Position numbers and translations under genes: made by a program. Positions 1-10,729 of a stretch of DNA of 64,000 nt are shown here, in pieces; the stretch's first letter is position 1; the number at the start of each line of letters is the position of its first letter. The notes below the pieces were generated by a model, which was given only the letters and a program-made list of their open reading frames with translations, ran no database searches and had not been told where the DNA came from. The stretch is from positions 124,001-188,000 of the forward strand of contig SWDT01000013.1 in assembly GCA_009193035.1 (NCBI GenBank), written 5' to 3'. This DNA comes from Halicephalobus mephisto. Lineage: Eukaryota; Nematoda; Chromadorea; Rhabditida; Panagrolaimidae.

Positions 1-312
1 GGCAACAATGGACAGTTTCCGGAGAATAAACAACTTGTGCAGATTTGTATGGCTAATCCTGAATGCAAGAAAGCTGCAAAGAAAGTTATGCCATTTGTGC
101 AGTTTGTCAAGGATAATGTTGTTCGTGCTGGCCCTCATGCAATGGACCTAGCTCCTCTCTTTGATGAAGGATCTATTTATAATCAACTTTTGAATTACTT
201 TACCTCTGCGTTGAATGTTTCTAAAGTGACAGTAGTCAATGTGGATGACACTGAGGATACTGCACTTCTCGACCGTGTTGCTCCTTTGGAACCTTGTTTG
301 TCCTTCTCCTGA
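1..312 (+). CDS. lars-1: Cytosolic leucyl-tRNA synthetase, C-terminal fragment
   Basis: The frame is open from base 1 to the stop at 310-312, so only the last ~103 residues of a longer gene are here. The fragment begins NNGQFPENKQ and continues KKVMPFVQFVKDN, then LAPLFDEGSIYNQL. This lines up with the region after the anticodon-binding domain of animal cytosolic LeuRS, which in human reads KKGQFPDN, then KKVMPFVAMIKEN, then FDEKAV (from memory). The enzyme charges tRNA-Leu in the cytoplasm and in animals also acts as a leucine sensor for TORC1. The protein stops at PLEPCLSFS, where as I recall the human protein continues for roughly 110 residues (the UNE-L region). I see no downstream exon that would restore it. 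An AATAAA lies about 50 bp after the stop. Confidence 0.88.
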   Translation, partial: GNNGQFPENKQLVQICMANPECKKAAKKVMPFVQFVKDNVVRAGPHAMDLAPLFDEGSIYNQLLNYFTSALNVSKVTVVNVDDTEDTALLDRVAPLEPCLSFS

Positions 313-362
313 ATTGCTTGTTTTTAACTTGTTGAATTGGAGTAATTTATTTTATGATTAAG

Positions 363-368
363 AATAAA
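363..368 (+). terminator. Poly(A) signal AATAAA of the LeuRS gene
   Basis: This is a canonical AATAAA about 50 bp after the LeuRS stop codon. The rest of 313-701 is AT-rich spacer with no other feature that I recognise. A TTTAG at 636-640 could be the 5' splice-leader acceptor for FAM50. Confidence 0.5.
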
Positions 369-701
369 TTTTACTATCTAGAAATTGATATCAACTGTTT
401 TGATGATGTGGATGGTTGTTTTTTTAAGATAATGAAATTAAAATTGTTTTAAGTTTTTAGTTTTAATAATTATTCTGTTTTCAAGAAATTTAAAAAGATT
501 TTGGAAGTTTTTATGATATTTTGGTAGATTTTAATGGATTTTAGGTAATTATAAAAAAAATGAAAATAATGGGTTGGTTGATTGGCGATATGTGAACAAA
601 TGACAATTGAAAGGTTTCCAACTTTTTTTTTCAAATTTAGTTTTATTGAGATTTTTGAAATTGATTCATATATCGTTTTTTATTTATATTTGTTTTCAAT
701 T

Positions 702-1879
702 ATGTCTGCAGCAGATTTTGGACGATTGATTCATTTATCGAAGAAACGAGAACGTGCCAAGGAAGATGCCGAACAACAGATGCAGAAACTTGAAGAAGAA
801 AAAAATAAAAGTAAATTATTTTTAAAATTTTTAATAATTATATATTTTAGTTACGGTTGAAATTAATGAAAAATTTACTTCTCATTCAGAAAAAAAAGAA
901 GAAATTTTGAAAGGTTCGACGGTCGGATTGGTGACTTTGGGTGAAATGAAGCAAAAACACAAGGAAATTATGCAAGCTGGGTTAGTTCGATGTTATTTAT
1001 GAAATAAAATTGTGATTTTAGTGATGATGTGGTTACTGGAAAGAAAGACGAAAGAGAACGGGCTGCTAAAGAACAGAAAAAGAAGGAATCTGAACTTAAA
1101 CCTCAAGTATGTTTTTTATTTTTATTATTTTTCGATTATGTATTTTCTAGAAAAGAATATTGTCCTTCGATCCGGATGAAGAAGAGGACGAAGAACCCCC
1201 GCCGATTCCGAAGAAACGAGTTGGAATGGATCCGACTGTCGATACTTCCTTCTTGCCCGACAGAGAACGAGAATTAGAAACAATCAAGTAAGTTTTCGTT
1301 TTTATTATTTTGATTGTGATAAATTTTCACAGGAAAAAAGAGGAGTTAGTCAAGGAATGGCGTGAACTCCAAGAAAAAGAGAAAAATGACCAAATCAACG
1401 TGGCTTACTGCTACTGGGATGGATCAGGACATCGGAAGGACATGAAAGTTAAAAAAGGAGACACTATTTCTCAATTTCTCAGTCGTGCTTTAGAACTTCT
1501 CAGGAAGGAATTCGGCGAATTAAGAACAGCAAGTGTCGAAAGTCTCATGTTCATCAAGGAAGATTTGATTATTCCTCATTTTTATACGTAAGTTTAAATT
1601 TAAAATTGAACCCAGCATTTAATGTTGGTTTCTAGATTCCTAGACTTTATTGCAACGAAAACAATGGGCAAAACTGGTCCCCTCTGGCAATTTGACTGTG
1701 TTGGTGAAATCAGGGTGAAGCAAGACGCCGCTTTGGACGCCGGAGAAGCTCATCCAGTAAAAGTGGTTCTCAGAAGTTGGTACGAGAAGAACAAACACAT
1801 CTATCCGGCTTCTAGATGGGAAGCCTTCGTTCCCAAGAAGGAATACAAAAGGACTATCGATGATCTCTCGGATATTTGA
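702..1879 (+). CDS. FAM50/XAP5 family nuclear protein
   Basis: There are six exons: 702-810, 851-980, 1021-1106, 1151-1287, 1333-1587 and 1636-1879. All junctions are GT-AG and keep frame. The N-terminal third is a charged coiled coil (KKRERAKEDAEQQMQKLEEE) followed by GSTVGLVTLGEMKQKH. An acidic linker (DPDEEEDEEPPP) leads to the conserved XAP5 domain: DTSFLPDRERE, YWDGSGHRKDMKVKKGDT, FIKEDLIIPHFY, GKSGPL-like GKTGPL, and VVLRSWYEKNKHIYPASRW. These match human FAM50A/B almost block for block. FAM50A is a nuclear protein linked to the spliceosome C complex. The gene converges on the CX-module gene, and the two stop codons are 11 bp apart. Start 702 was chosen because MSAADFGRLIHLSKKRE matches the family N-terminus. 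Confidence 0.96.
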
Positions 1880-1890
1880 GGTTTTTTATT

Positions 1891-3202
1891 TCACAGAAAA
1901 ACGTCTTTTTTGGTCCTTTGTTTTGACGGCATACTGTTACAATGAACCAATTTGGATTCCTTTGGAGGAACGAGTAAAATTTCCGAAGACATGCCGTGTT
2001 TTGGGGGGATTTTCACAGATTGGCTCTTTTTCCTGGTTGGAGGAGATTCTTCAAAGGATTCTGAATCCCTATAGTAAGTCCGAAGCTCGTGATCGAGCTC
2101 GAAACGAGTCTTCCTTTGGGCATTGGTACGTTTAATTGCTCTTCTTCGACGATTAAACCTGAGGATTGGGATGATGTGACGGAGTTTCTTTGACGTTGAT
2201 AGTGATCGTAAGCCGAAATAAGCTCCAAACGAACAAAGAGTCAAGAAGATACAAGAAAGGACAAATATGAAAGTTATGTTAAGCTGAAAAAATCCGGTTT
2301 TTATTTCACTACAAGATTGAATAATGTCTACAAAATGTGGAAATTATGATTTCCTAAACACTATCCAAGTTTGCAAACGAATGGAATAATTAGAGTAAAT
2401 TTGGATAGTGTCTGAAAATTTCCATTTTTTAAATTTTCTAGATACTATCCAAGTTCACAGTCCACTGGAATTATTAGATTAAATTTGGATAGTATCCAAG
2501 AAATCCAAATTTTCGGATTTTCCAGACACTATCCGAATTTATAAACACAAGATACTAGTCGAAAATGGATAGTGTCTAGAAAATCTGAGTATTTAAACTT
2601 TTTAGATTTTATCCGAGTTTACATTAGCATTAATGACTTACATGACAACAATCTAATCCACAACAAGTTCCACTGGAACAAATAAATAGAATATTCAGAG
2701 TGTTCTCGTCAGTATCGAGGGTGTGATAGGTGTCGGTAGCAGCTATCGTTGCTCGACAGATTTTACTATTCTGAAAATTAATTTATATTATTTTAAAAAG
2801 TTGTTCATTTTACTAAAGCTTTAGTGGTGTTTAATATTTCCATGTCATCATGGTAATACACAGCCAGAGGTCTTGCGGTGAGATGAACGATGTTGTGATC
2901 TCTTAATGTAGATTTGAATTCCCTCAATTCAGCGGCGTTTTCTGTGGATCTATGTTGCCAGAAGCTAAACGGCCAAGAATCAGCCGTATTTCCCGCAGAA
3001 TAATCGATTTCAGGTTGAGGATTGAGATCGATTTGTGAGACAGAATCAAAGTGCTGGATATTTTCCAACGGAAAAGCCGTTACTATTCTTAAAATACTGT
3101 ATTAAATACAGTAATCAAAATAACTACTCACTTATCAACCCGTAAAAAATCAATACAAAAATAAATTATACTAGTTGATAATACATTGAATATTCGACAC
3201 AT
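1891..3202 (-). CDS. CX-module type I membrane protein
   Basis: This is a four-exon model on the minus strand: 3202-3132, 3087-2814, 2770-2642 and 2283-1891. The frame is kept at every GT-AG junction, giving 288 aa. It starts with a hydrophobic leader (MCRIFNVLSTSIIYFCIDFL). The ectodomain follows and ends in six cysteines: KICRAT, then LFICSSGTCCGLDCC. This spacing fits the nematode CX module (Pfam CX), a domain of unknown function usually placed just outside the membrane. The last exon opens with a transmembrane segment (ITFIFVLSCIFLTLCSFGAY). A basic cytoplasmic tail (RFNRRRRAIKRTNAQRKTR) ends at a TGA immediately followed by AATAAA. The intron between the cysteine exon and the membrane exon holds a palindromic repeat cluster. 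The ligand and role are unknown. Confidence 0.78.
2320..2622. repeat. Palindromic 83-bp repeat cluster 1
   Basis: Four units lie inside the last intron of the CX-module gene. Well-kept copies start at about 2403 and 2487, 84 bp apart. Each has GGATAGT(G/A) on the left and CACTATCC or ACTATCC on the right. Confidence 0.85.
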
Positions 3203-4127
3203 GTTTTGGCCAATTTTCAATAAAAAAGAAATTCGGTTTTTTCAAAGGAGACAAAAATGACAAATTTAATCAACTTCGCGCGTCTTACATTTTCGAATTC
3301 TCTGGAAATTCAATTGTCAAATTTTTAGGACAAATAAGATAACGAGATGAACCTTTTAAATATCGAATTTAATAACAATGGAAAACAACGAGTCAGTAAA
3401 GGAACTTCAAGGGCGGATAGTGACTATAGAAATGAAAGATCACAATTGTGCGAGCACTATTCAAAATTGAAACTTTGATTGACTAAAAGTGCAAAGTTAG
3501 ATAATGCCTGAAAAACCGTAAATTTTAAATTTTGCGGACACTATTTAGTTTTGTTATGAAATCAAATCAAATCAAATCAAAAAGTAAAGTTAGATAATGT
3601 TTAGGAATTCAAAATTTTTGAATCTCTTAGACACTCTCTGGATTTTTCATTCGGGAAAATCGAAAAATGGACTTGAATAGTGGTATCTGAAAAATCTTAG
3701 TTTTTGAATTTTCTAAACACTCTTCAGGTTTGCTATTTGACGAAATTAAAGAAATAAAGTTGGATAGTGCTCAAAAAATCTTGCTTTTTACATTTTCTGA
3801 ACACTATCCAAATCTGTTCTTAGAAAAATCAAAAACGTGAATAACACTAAAAAATTTCGATTTTTGAATTTCTCAGACATCTGTTTACAGTAGTAAGATA
3901 CAAATAACTGAAATTTTACAAAATAGATGTTGACTAACACCCATTTCACAACCACGGAAGCTTTACGGATCCCTATGATTCAATTTTTGTGATTCACTTT
4001 TGGCCTCTCGACCAAATGCCCGTTGTGGCCGCTGTCTTGAATACACTTGTCTCGGTCATTTTTTCCATCTTGATTTTCCCAGATTGAAATATTGGGAAAA
4101 CACTTGGTATTGTAAAACAACCACAAG
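3203..4127. repeat. Intergenic spacer with degenerate palindromic repeat cluster 2
   Basis: This is a divergent spacer between the CX-module gene (-) and the next secreted-protein gene (+). Positions 3412-3885 hold five or six decayed palindromic units, such as AGATAATG paired with GACACTATTTAG. One unit is interrupted by AAATC microsatellite copies near 3560. The rest is AT-rich, and I see nothing in it that I recognise. Confidence 0.6.
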
Positions 4128-5151
4128 ATGAAATTGATCCATTTTCTTTTATTGTTTATTTTCATTTCTTACAGCAATTGTTTTCAATGTACTAAAAATG
4201 ATTCAAAAGTTAGTTAATTTTTACTGTAATTTCTAGATTTCTTTTTTTACTGTAATTTCTAAATTAATTTTTACTGTAATTTTTAAATTTTTTTACTGTA
4301 ATTTCTAGATTTCTTTTTTTACTGTAATTTCTAGATTTTTTTACTGTAATTTTTATTTAATTTACCGTTACCGTAATTTTCAGGTTTTTCGTTTGGCATT
4401 TTATGAATATTTGGGGAACTTCAATGTTGCTACAGCTTCTGATTTTCCTGGATATAGAAGAGCTACTAAAGAAATTCTCCGAGAACATGGAATCTCAGGA
4501 GCTGTCTCTATTTGTAAATTTACTTCAATTCTAAATTCAAAGTTGTCCAACATGGAAGAGTGCCTAGATTACGATTTTGTAGCCGAAGCCCTGGGGCTAG
4601 AACACGAAATAGGAATAATCATGGATTACTTTATGGACTTCAAAAAATGGGAGTACGCCTGTAGGCCTGGATACTTGAGTAAATTTTAAAATAAAATAAA
4701 AATTAAAAAAATAATTTTTTCGAATAAAATAAAAATAAAAAAATATTTTTTCGAATAAAATAAAAAAATTACTTTTTTAGATTTTAAAGAAACTTTTGAT
4801 TGTATTTATTCAACTCTTGAACCACACAATTGCGAAAATAATCAAACTTCTTGTCTGTTAGTTTTTCCATTTTTAATTTTTCTTAATTACCGTATTTTCA
4901 GTGACATAAAAATTTACTATATTTGTCTTCTTGACCATTATTGGACTCATTGCGGACCAGAAGCCGAGACAATTATTTGTTCATTACTTGAAAACTCGAT
5001 TCCCGACAATACCGTAATGTGCATGTTCACTCCCCATTGTTCCTCTCTCACTGAACCATTTCACGTTATTAAAGAAATCCCGACTTCTAGAGCACAATCC
5101 TATTTTAATAATTTTCTTTTTGGAATAATTTTACTTTTTTTGCAATTATAA
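4128..5151 (+). CDS. Secreted or GPI-anchored cysteine-rich nematode protein
   Basis: There are four exons: 4128-4208, 4384-4678, 4781-4856 and 4902-5151. The frame is kept throughout, giving 233 aa. Exon 1 encodes a signal peptide (MKLIHFLLLFIFISYSNCF). The mature part has well-spaced cysteines: ECLDYD, YACRPGY, FDCIYSTLEPHNC, TSCL, YICLLDHYWTHCGPEAETI, ICSLL, MCMF and HCSSL. It ends in a hydrophobic stretch (FLFGIILLFLQL) right at the stop. That suggests a GPI signal, or failing that a C-terminal membrane anchor. The C...CG...IC spacing recalls nematode DUF19/T20D4.11-like or CPG4-like domains, but I cannot assign it firmly. Intron 1 is built from repeated TTTTTACTGTAATTTCTAG blocks. The stop lies 10 bp from the stop of USP39 on the other strand. 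Confidence 0.7.
4215..4380. repeat. Short tandem repeat TTTTACTGTAATTTCTAGAT in intron 1
   Basis: About seven imperfect copies of a 20-30 bp block built on TTTTACTGTAATTT follow each other through the first intron of the secreted-protein gene, up to its TTTTCAG acceptor. Confidence 0.75.
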
Positions 5152-5161
5152 ATTACAACAA

Positions 5162-6883
5162 TTACTTCGGTACAGCCATTCCAGCAGCTTGTGCATCCAT
5201 CGGAAGATCATCTGATTCGCCTGCTCTTTCAGCTCTTGTTTTCGTTCTATTAAGTTTCCAAATTTGGATATAACTTTCACCCAGGGTAATCATCTGAGGC
5301 AAAATCTCCTTTACATGCAAATCTTCAAGTTCAAATCCTTTTCCTGTTCCATGATGAACTATTTGAACTCTGTATGATCCTCCTTCTGGCTGGCCATCAT
5401 GAACAACGTTAGCGATGAGATCATAAGTCGTAAATTTATGGATCGACTTGGCGTCTTCTGCTAAACAATCATAGAGATCCACATTATTGATAGGGAAATT
5501 CACAATCGTCGGATTTTTCTCCACAAAAAACCGGTTTTTTTCAAATCTATTGTAAGTCACAATCAGATATTCTGGAAGCCGTATCAGTTCAAACCGCTTG
5601 ATAAAGTTAGCATTGTAGGTTTTGAATTCCTAGAATTTTCAAGTTATTTCTAAAAACTTACAAATCTAACCTTTTCAGTAACTCCATTGAATTTGCTCAA
5701 CAATGCTGACAGAGGAACTTGAGGAATGACATTCTGGAGCTTCTCGTCTCTGTACAGCGGCGGAGGAGGCAGTTCCATCGTCAACTTCAAGAACGGGATT
5801 TCTTCTTTTTTCTCTCTGAATTCTTCCGTTTCCAACAGTGTTCTTCTGGCTTCATCTGAAGCATCAACAGGAAGAACCTTTCGACTAAACACCCTCATTC
5901 TTCCTCGGAACGTTTTGTAAATTATTGACGATGAAGTTTTGTTGGTTCCACCCAATCCCAAGTGGAGACTGTTGAGTAAGAAAGTTAGGAATTCATTAGC
6001 ATCGCCTGGAAACTAACTTATATAAAAAAGTAAGACAAAAACTTACTTTGTTTGATAATTTGGAACTTTTTATCAGAGCACAAAACTGCAGCTTGGAGCA
6101 TTTCATGAGGAGAAACATGGGCTTTGAAAGCCCTAGGATTCCAGAGTTTCCTGATGAGTTCGCCAAATCTCTTGGGGAGGAGACTCATCTTGTCTCCAGG
6201 AGGTCTCTGGATGGAGCTGTAATTTTCCTCACGCAAGAAATAATTCCTCAAAGGTTGGACGATAGACAAAGCGTGGAAAACAACGTTGGCGTAATCGTTG
6301 GCCTTGATGTTGTTCAACCCGACGATTCCGGGATGATATTTGGTGTTGTCGAAAGCTATAGACATCTTGGTGTTCTTGTCAATTTGCTTGATATATTCAG
6401 GTGAATAAGTCGGTTTCAGGACGTATTGGATATCTTCCAGCGATGGATCGATGATTTCGTAATTTTCAGGAAGACAGTAGAACTTCAAAGTTGAAAGATT
6501 CAAAAAAACACGATGATCCACATCCAGAGCGTGAGTGTAAGCATGGGTGTTGGTTCCTCGTCCTTGGAAGTACTTCCCACAGACCATACAGGCATACACG
6601 TTGACATGCGATAGAGATATGGAACAGAGCTTCTCGAAATCAAAATCCAAAACTCCTCTGTCAATGGTCCCTAAGAACGGACATTGCCGACTTGGTTGTT
6701 CTTCCTGAGCCTTCTTCAAAGACCAAACCGGCTTATCATCTTCGTCATCCTGGGGCTCATCTGTCGGTGCTTCGATTTTTTCTCGTTTGACGGGAGACTG
6801 ATCTTCCTGAAAAAACACATTTCGATATATTCAAACATGACAAAACTTACTTGATCATTCGTATGACCACGTTTCTTACCCAT
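5162..6883 (-). CDS. usp-39: U4/U6.U5 tri-snRNP protein 2 (USP39/SAD1)
   Basis: There are four exons: 6883-6851, 6806-6047, 6005-5671 and 5629-5162, giving 531 aa (human is about 565). The N-terminus is short and charged. A ZnF-UBP domain follows from about residue 53 (CPFLGTIDRG, ACMVCGKYFQGRG, HALDVDHRVF). Next comes an inactive USP fold: NNIKANDYANVVFHALS, RPPGDKMSLLPKRFGELIRKLWNPR, HVSPHEMLQA, EKNPTIVNFPINNVDLYD, YDLIANVVHDG and ILPQMITLGESYIQIWK. Where active USPs carry the catalytic cysteine there is aspartate (KANDYAN), as in other USP39 proteins. The protein is therefore a spliceosome assembly factor rather than a protease. At the third junction a second donor 9 nt downstream would add VRF. 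Conservation (TEK|EFKTY, human TEKEYKTY) favours the upstream donor. Confidence 0.96.
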
Positions 6884-7669
6884 TAGTGACCGGTAAAATA
6901 AAAATTCAAGGTACTTTAAAAGAGAAAATTCTAGAGAAAGTTGGAGGGAATTTGGCGAAATTGAAAAACAAGGAAGCGGCAATTGGCGACAATTCGCATT
7001 TCGCCAAAAAATAGAATCTTATTGTTTTCGAAAATTATACTGATTTTTAAAGTAATAATTTTTTCATATTTTTTAAATTAATTTTTTAAATTTGCGTTTC
7101 AATAATTAAATCGATTAATTATCGCTGCAAATCAAGTCCCTCATTGTCAAGATGTTAATTTTTAAAAGTAATTTTTTAAAAATTTGATTTTTTCGATTAT
7201 GATCTTCTTCGTTTTTTTATTTTTTCTTACTGTAACTGAAAAACTAAAACATAAACACAATAACCTTGCGAAATAAGAAAGTAACAAAGGAATCACTCTT
7301 GTGTTTTATTTTTTCGAAGATGCTATCATTCGAAATTACGAAATTATTTTTTCTTTTGGCTGATTTCCAACACAAAGAAACAAGAAACAACGTATCAGAT
7401 GAAGAAATGTTTCAACATACTCAGTTGGAAACAAATCAATATGAAAAATCAAAGAATAATTGCACTTTCGAGACTGGGCAATATTTTCAGACAAGTTACT
7501 CGTGATTTTTTCTGAATTCATATTTTAGTTTAGATATATTTCAGATGTCATCAGAGTTTAAAAGTTCAGTTGGTTTTTTGTACTGTTACAAAATTACGTA
7601 TTAATTGAAAATCTCGGAATTAAAATTTTCAAAACATTAATCAAGTTTATTATTGAAAAAATTAAAAGA

Positions 7670-8240
7670 ACAAACATGGATAGTGTTCGGAAAATTCAAA
7701 AAACTGGAATTTGCAGACACTATTCAGGTTCACTATTAAATAGGATTGAATGTGTAAATTAGAATATTGTCTACGAAATTGAAGTTTTTGAATTTCTTAG
7801 ACAGAATTTAGCTTTATTATTAAATAGAATTAAAAAGGCAAATTTGGATAGTGTCTAAAAATTACAATCTTTTGAATTTCCTAGACACTATCCAAGTTTA
7901 TTATTAAGTAAAATTAGAAAAGCAAATTTGAATAATGTGCACAAAATCCAAGCTGCTACACTTATTCAATATCATCTGATTTACTACTGGAGAGAATAAA
8001 GTAGGAAATTTGAATAGTAACTAAAAATTACAATCTTTTGAATTTCCTAGACACTATCCAAGTTCACTACTAGTGAGGACTAAGCAGGAAATGTGGATAA
8101 TGCCTACAAAACTCAGGTTGCTACATTTCCTAGACACTATCCACGTTTACCGTCGGGACCGACTAGATAGCAAATGTGAGTAATATTCGCAAAATTCAAA
8201 TTCCTAAATTGTCTGAATGCTATTCAAATTTGTTTTTTGC
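7670..8240. repeat. Palindromic 83-bp repeat cluster 3
   Basis: Seven units start at about 7678, (7762), 7846, 7930, 8012, 8095 and 8178, so the 82-84 bp register holds even where a copy is badly decayed. The best copies, at 7846 and 8012, end in CACTATCC. Confidence 0.9.
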
Positions 8241-8944
8241 TAATTTTCTCATTAAGCCACTCATTTCCAAAAGGGCGATTGTCGGTCGATAATTGAGAGC
8301 ATACTTATTCTACATTTTTGCACTTTCCAGACCAAAATTCTTACTAAACTTTTGGATCGACTCGACCGTTTGCAACTGTCTTCCAAACCTATTCTCGAGT
8401 ACAAAAAAGCGCACATTTAGGAATAAAGTCTGCAAGAAAGTAACACAAGTTTTTGCGGACTTTACTACAGGACAAACTAACCCATCAAAAACAAGTCCGA
8501 CAGTCCTCTGGTTCAAGAGGGTAACTTCAGTCAACTTTTTCGTTTTTTTCGGATGTCCGGTTCGAAAAATTGATCGAAGCTTGTTTAAGGATTTCCTTTT
8601 CTCCGTCTGTCTTTATTTTTTGGAGCAATTTTTGAGTCATTGTCGCGATTTTTAATGTAATCCGTTTAACTTAGAGCTTTTTGCGGACAATCGTGTCTTC
8701 AGAAATCAACAGGAATATTCGTTTCCAGACTCTTCCTTTTTTGAAAAATTTTTAGCATTACTAAAAACGGAAATTTCATTTTTTTTATGAATCGAAAAAA
8801 AATTATTTAAAAAATTATTGTTGCTTTTTTTGTTTGAATTGTACATTTTGTAAATTTATTTTATTGAAACTTTATTTCCGCGTTATTTTCATTCTGGATA
8901 GCACGAATTCAGCTGGGAAAAGACTATATTTAGTAACGGACAGA

Positions 8945-9245
8945 GATGCAGCTTGGATAGTGTATAAGAGATTCAAAAAGTGGGATTTTTAGGCACTATC
9001 CAAATTTGCAGTCTTGTAAAGTTAAATTATTAATTTTCAGCGGTGTTTATAAATTCTTAATTTCCAGATTTTAAGATATTATTAAAATTTAGTTTTCGAG
9101 GAAATTTGAATAGTGTCTAAATATTCAAAAACCGGGATTTCTGAATACTGTCCAAATTTAGAACTCTATAAAATTAAATAATTAATTTTGGATAGTGTCT
9201 GTAAATTCTTAATTTTCGACTTTTCCGGACACTATCCACTTTTAT
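8945..9245. repeat. Palindromic repeat cluster 4
   Basis: About four units. The first (GGATAGTGTATAAG...GGCACTATCC) and the last (GGATAGTGTCTGTA...GACACTATCC) are well kept, and the middle ones are decayed. Confidence 0.8.
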
Positions 9246-9954
9246 GAAAACACGATTTTTTAACTGAAAATTTTCATTTATTGTGTTGTTTCTTCTTACA
9301 CAGTGGGTTTTGCGATTTAAAATCATCTGATCTCTCCTCAATTCCGAAACGAAATGACAAAGCAGGAAAATGACCTTGAGAATCCAGCTGGTAGTCCTTT
9401 TTGACTGATGGTCTTAGACTCGCGTGTACTAAAGTTTTTGGCAACCAGTTTTCATGTTACGTAAAAATTCATGTCTTAGACAGTCTCATTTCCTTCTAAA
9501 AGATTCAGGAGCAAACAAAAGGTCAGGATCCTGTTTTCGTAAATCATCTGCATTTTTCCAAAAAGATTGTTTATTGTTGTTTTTTGCTAGATTTCCCAGA
9601 GGACTTTGTTTCTTAAGAAAATTCAATTGCCTCAAGGTCAGTTGTTGATGTTTGTTGTTTAGTGGCATAAAGCCAAAGTCTGAACAAAGAAAATGGATCA
9701 TGATGTCGACATATGGAAGATACAGCTCTTTGTCTTCCACGAAAAATTGGACACCAATCGGAAGATCCTTTGTAAGCCTAACTGTCTTTATCCTTCTAAA
9801 GACTAAAGTCATTCACATTTCCTTAATCCCTAAATCCGTTAACGATTTGTCTTTATCCTGTTTTCAGCTAAAAAATAAATGTATGACTTCCGATACATTC
9901 CAAATTCGCAGTTAATCTGAATTCAGAATTGGTTTAATTAGAAAAATATCAAAA

Positions 9955-10260
9955 GTAATGTAAAATTGGATAATATTTAAAATTCAAAAGATTTGAATTT
10001 CCTAGATATTATCCAAGTTTGGTCCTCTGTTGCATGAAAGTCGAATAGTGTCTAGAAAATATTCACTTTTGGATTTCTTAGATACTATTCAGAATTGGTT
10101 TACTCGAGTAGTAAACTTAAATAGTGTTTTGAAAATTCAATAATTTAGAATTTATAGACACTATCCAAGTTTGTTTCTCTTGTCCCACCAGAGTACAAAG
10201 TTAGATAGTGTTTAGAAATTCCAAACTTCCGCATTTTTCGAACGCTATCCAAGTTGAAGT
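9955..10260. repeat. Palindromic repeat cluster 5
   Basis: Four units lie between GGATAATAT near 9968 and ACGCTATCC near 10250. Confidence 0.8.
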
Positions 10261-10729
10261 TACTACTACAAACTGGTCTTAAATTGTTATCTTATTGAAC
10301 CTCTTATTGCTCTTGAGTCTTTTTTGTCACATGGTCACGAGCTTTTTGTAAAAGTTATAATTCTTTTTCCATGCCAGATTTGCTTTTAAAATTACCCTTT
10401 AAGCTTAATACGTGAATTTTATAATTTCCAACTTTTCGTGGTCTCTGAACTCACAGAAGCAGTCTGCGCATGTTGATCGTTTTTGCCTAATCTTCAAACT
10501 GACTGACCTTTGAGGAAAAATGTTTTGTTCCAGTATGGATTCAATGACCGTTGGAAATTTTTGTTTTTCTGCCAATTCTTACTCTTATGCTCCTTCGCCA
10601 TTTGTTGTGAATAGATCAGACAGAATAGGGTAACCCCGGAAATTTTACACAAAGCGTAATCGTGAACATTTCAATCTTTTTGGGACGGCGCCAGACGAGA
10701 GGAAAAAGATTTTTTCGGGTTCTTTTTTA

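Noticed and set aside
313..701. LeuRS-FAM50 operon
   Set aside because: The gap is 390 bp and the acceptor candidate is weak; spacing is less typical than for POLR3D-TMEM126, so I did not call it.
1860..2135. 91-aa plus ORF after FAM50
   Set aside because: It is antisense to the last exon of the CX-module gene.
6048..6404. 118-aa plus ORF
   Set aside because: It is an antisense shadow of USP39 exon 2.
7321..7505. Possible 61-aa secreted peptide (MLSFEITKLFFLLADF...)
   Set aside because: The leader is followed by a random-looking K/N/Q-rich sequence, with no cleavage-site pattern, splice support or homologue that I know.
8293..8655. 120-aa plus ORF in the gene-poor block
   Set aside because: Composition follows base content (F/S/K-rich) and the opposite strand is open too. 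There is no start context or family.
9486..9812. 108-aa minus ORF
   Set aside because: Somewhat protein-like, but overlapping frames on the other strand are equally open and there are no splice signals or family. It stays part of the island description.
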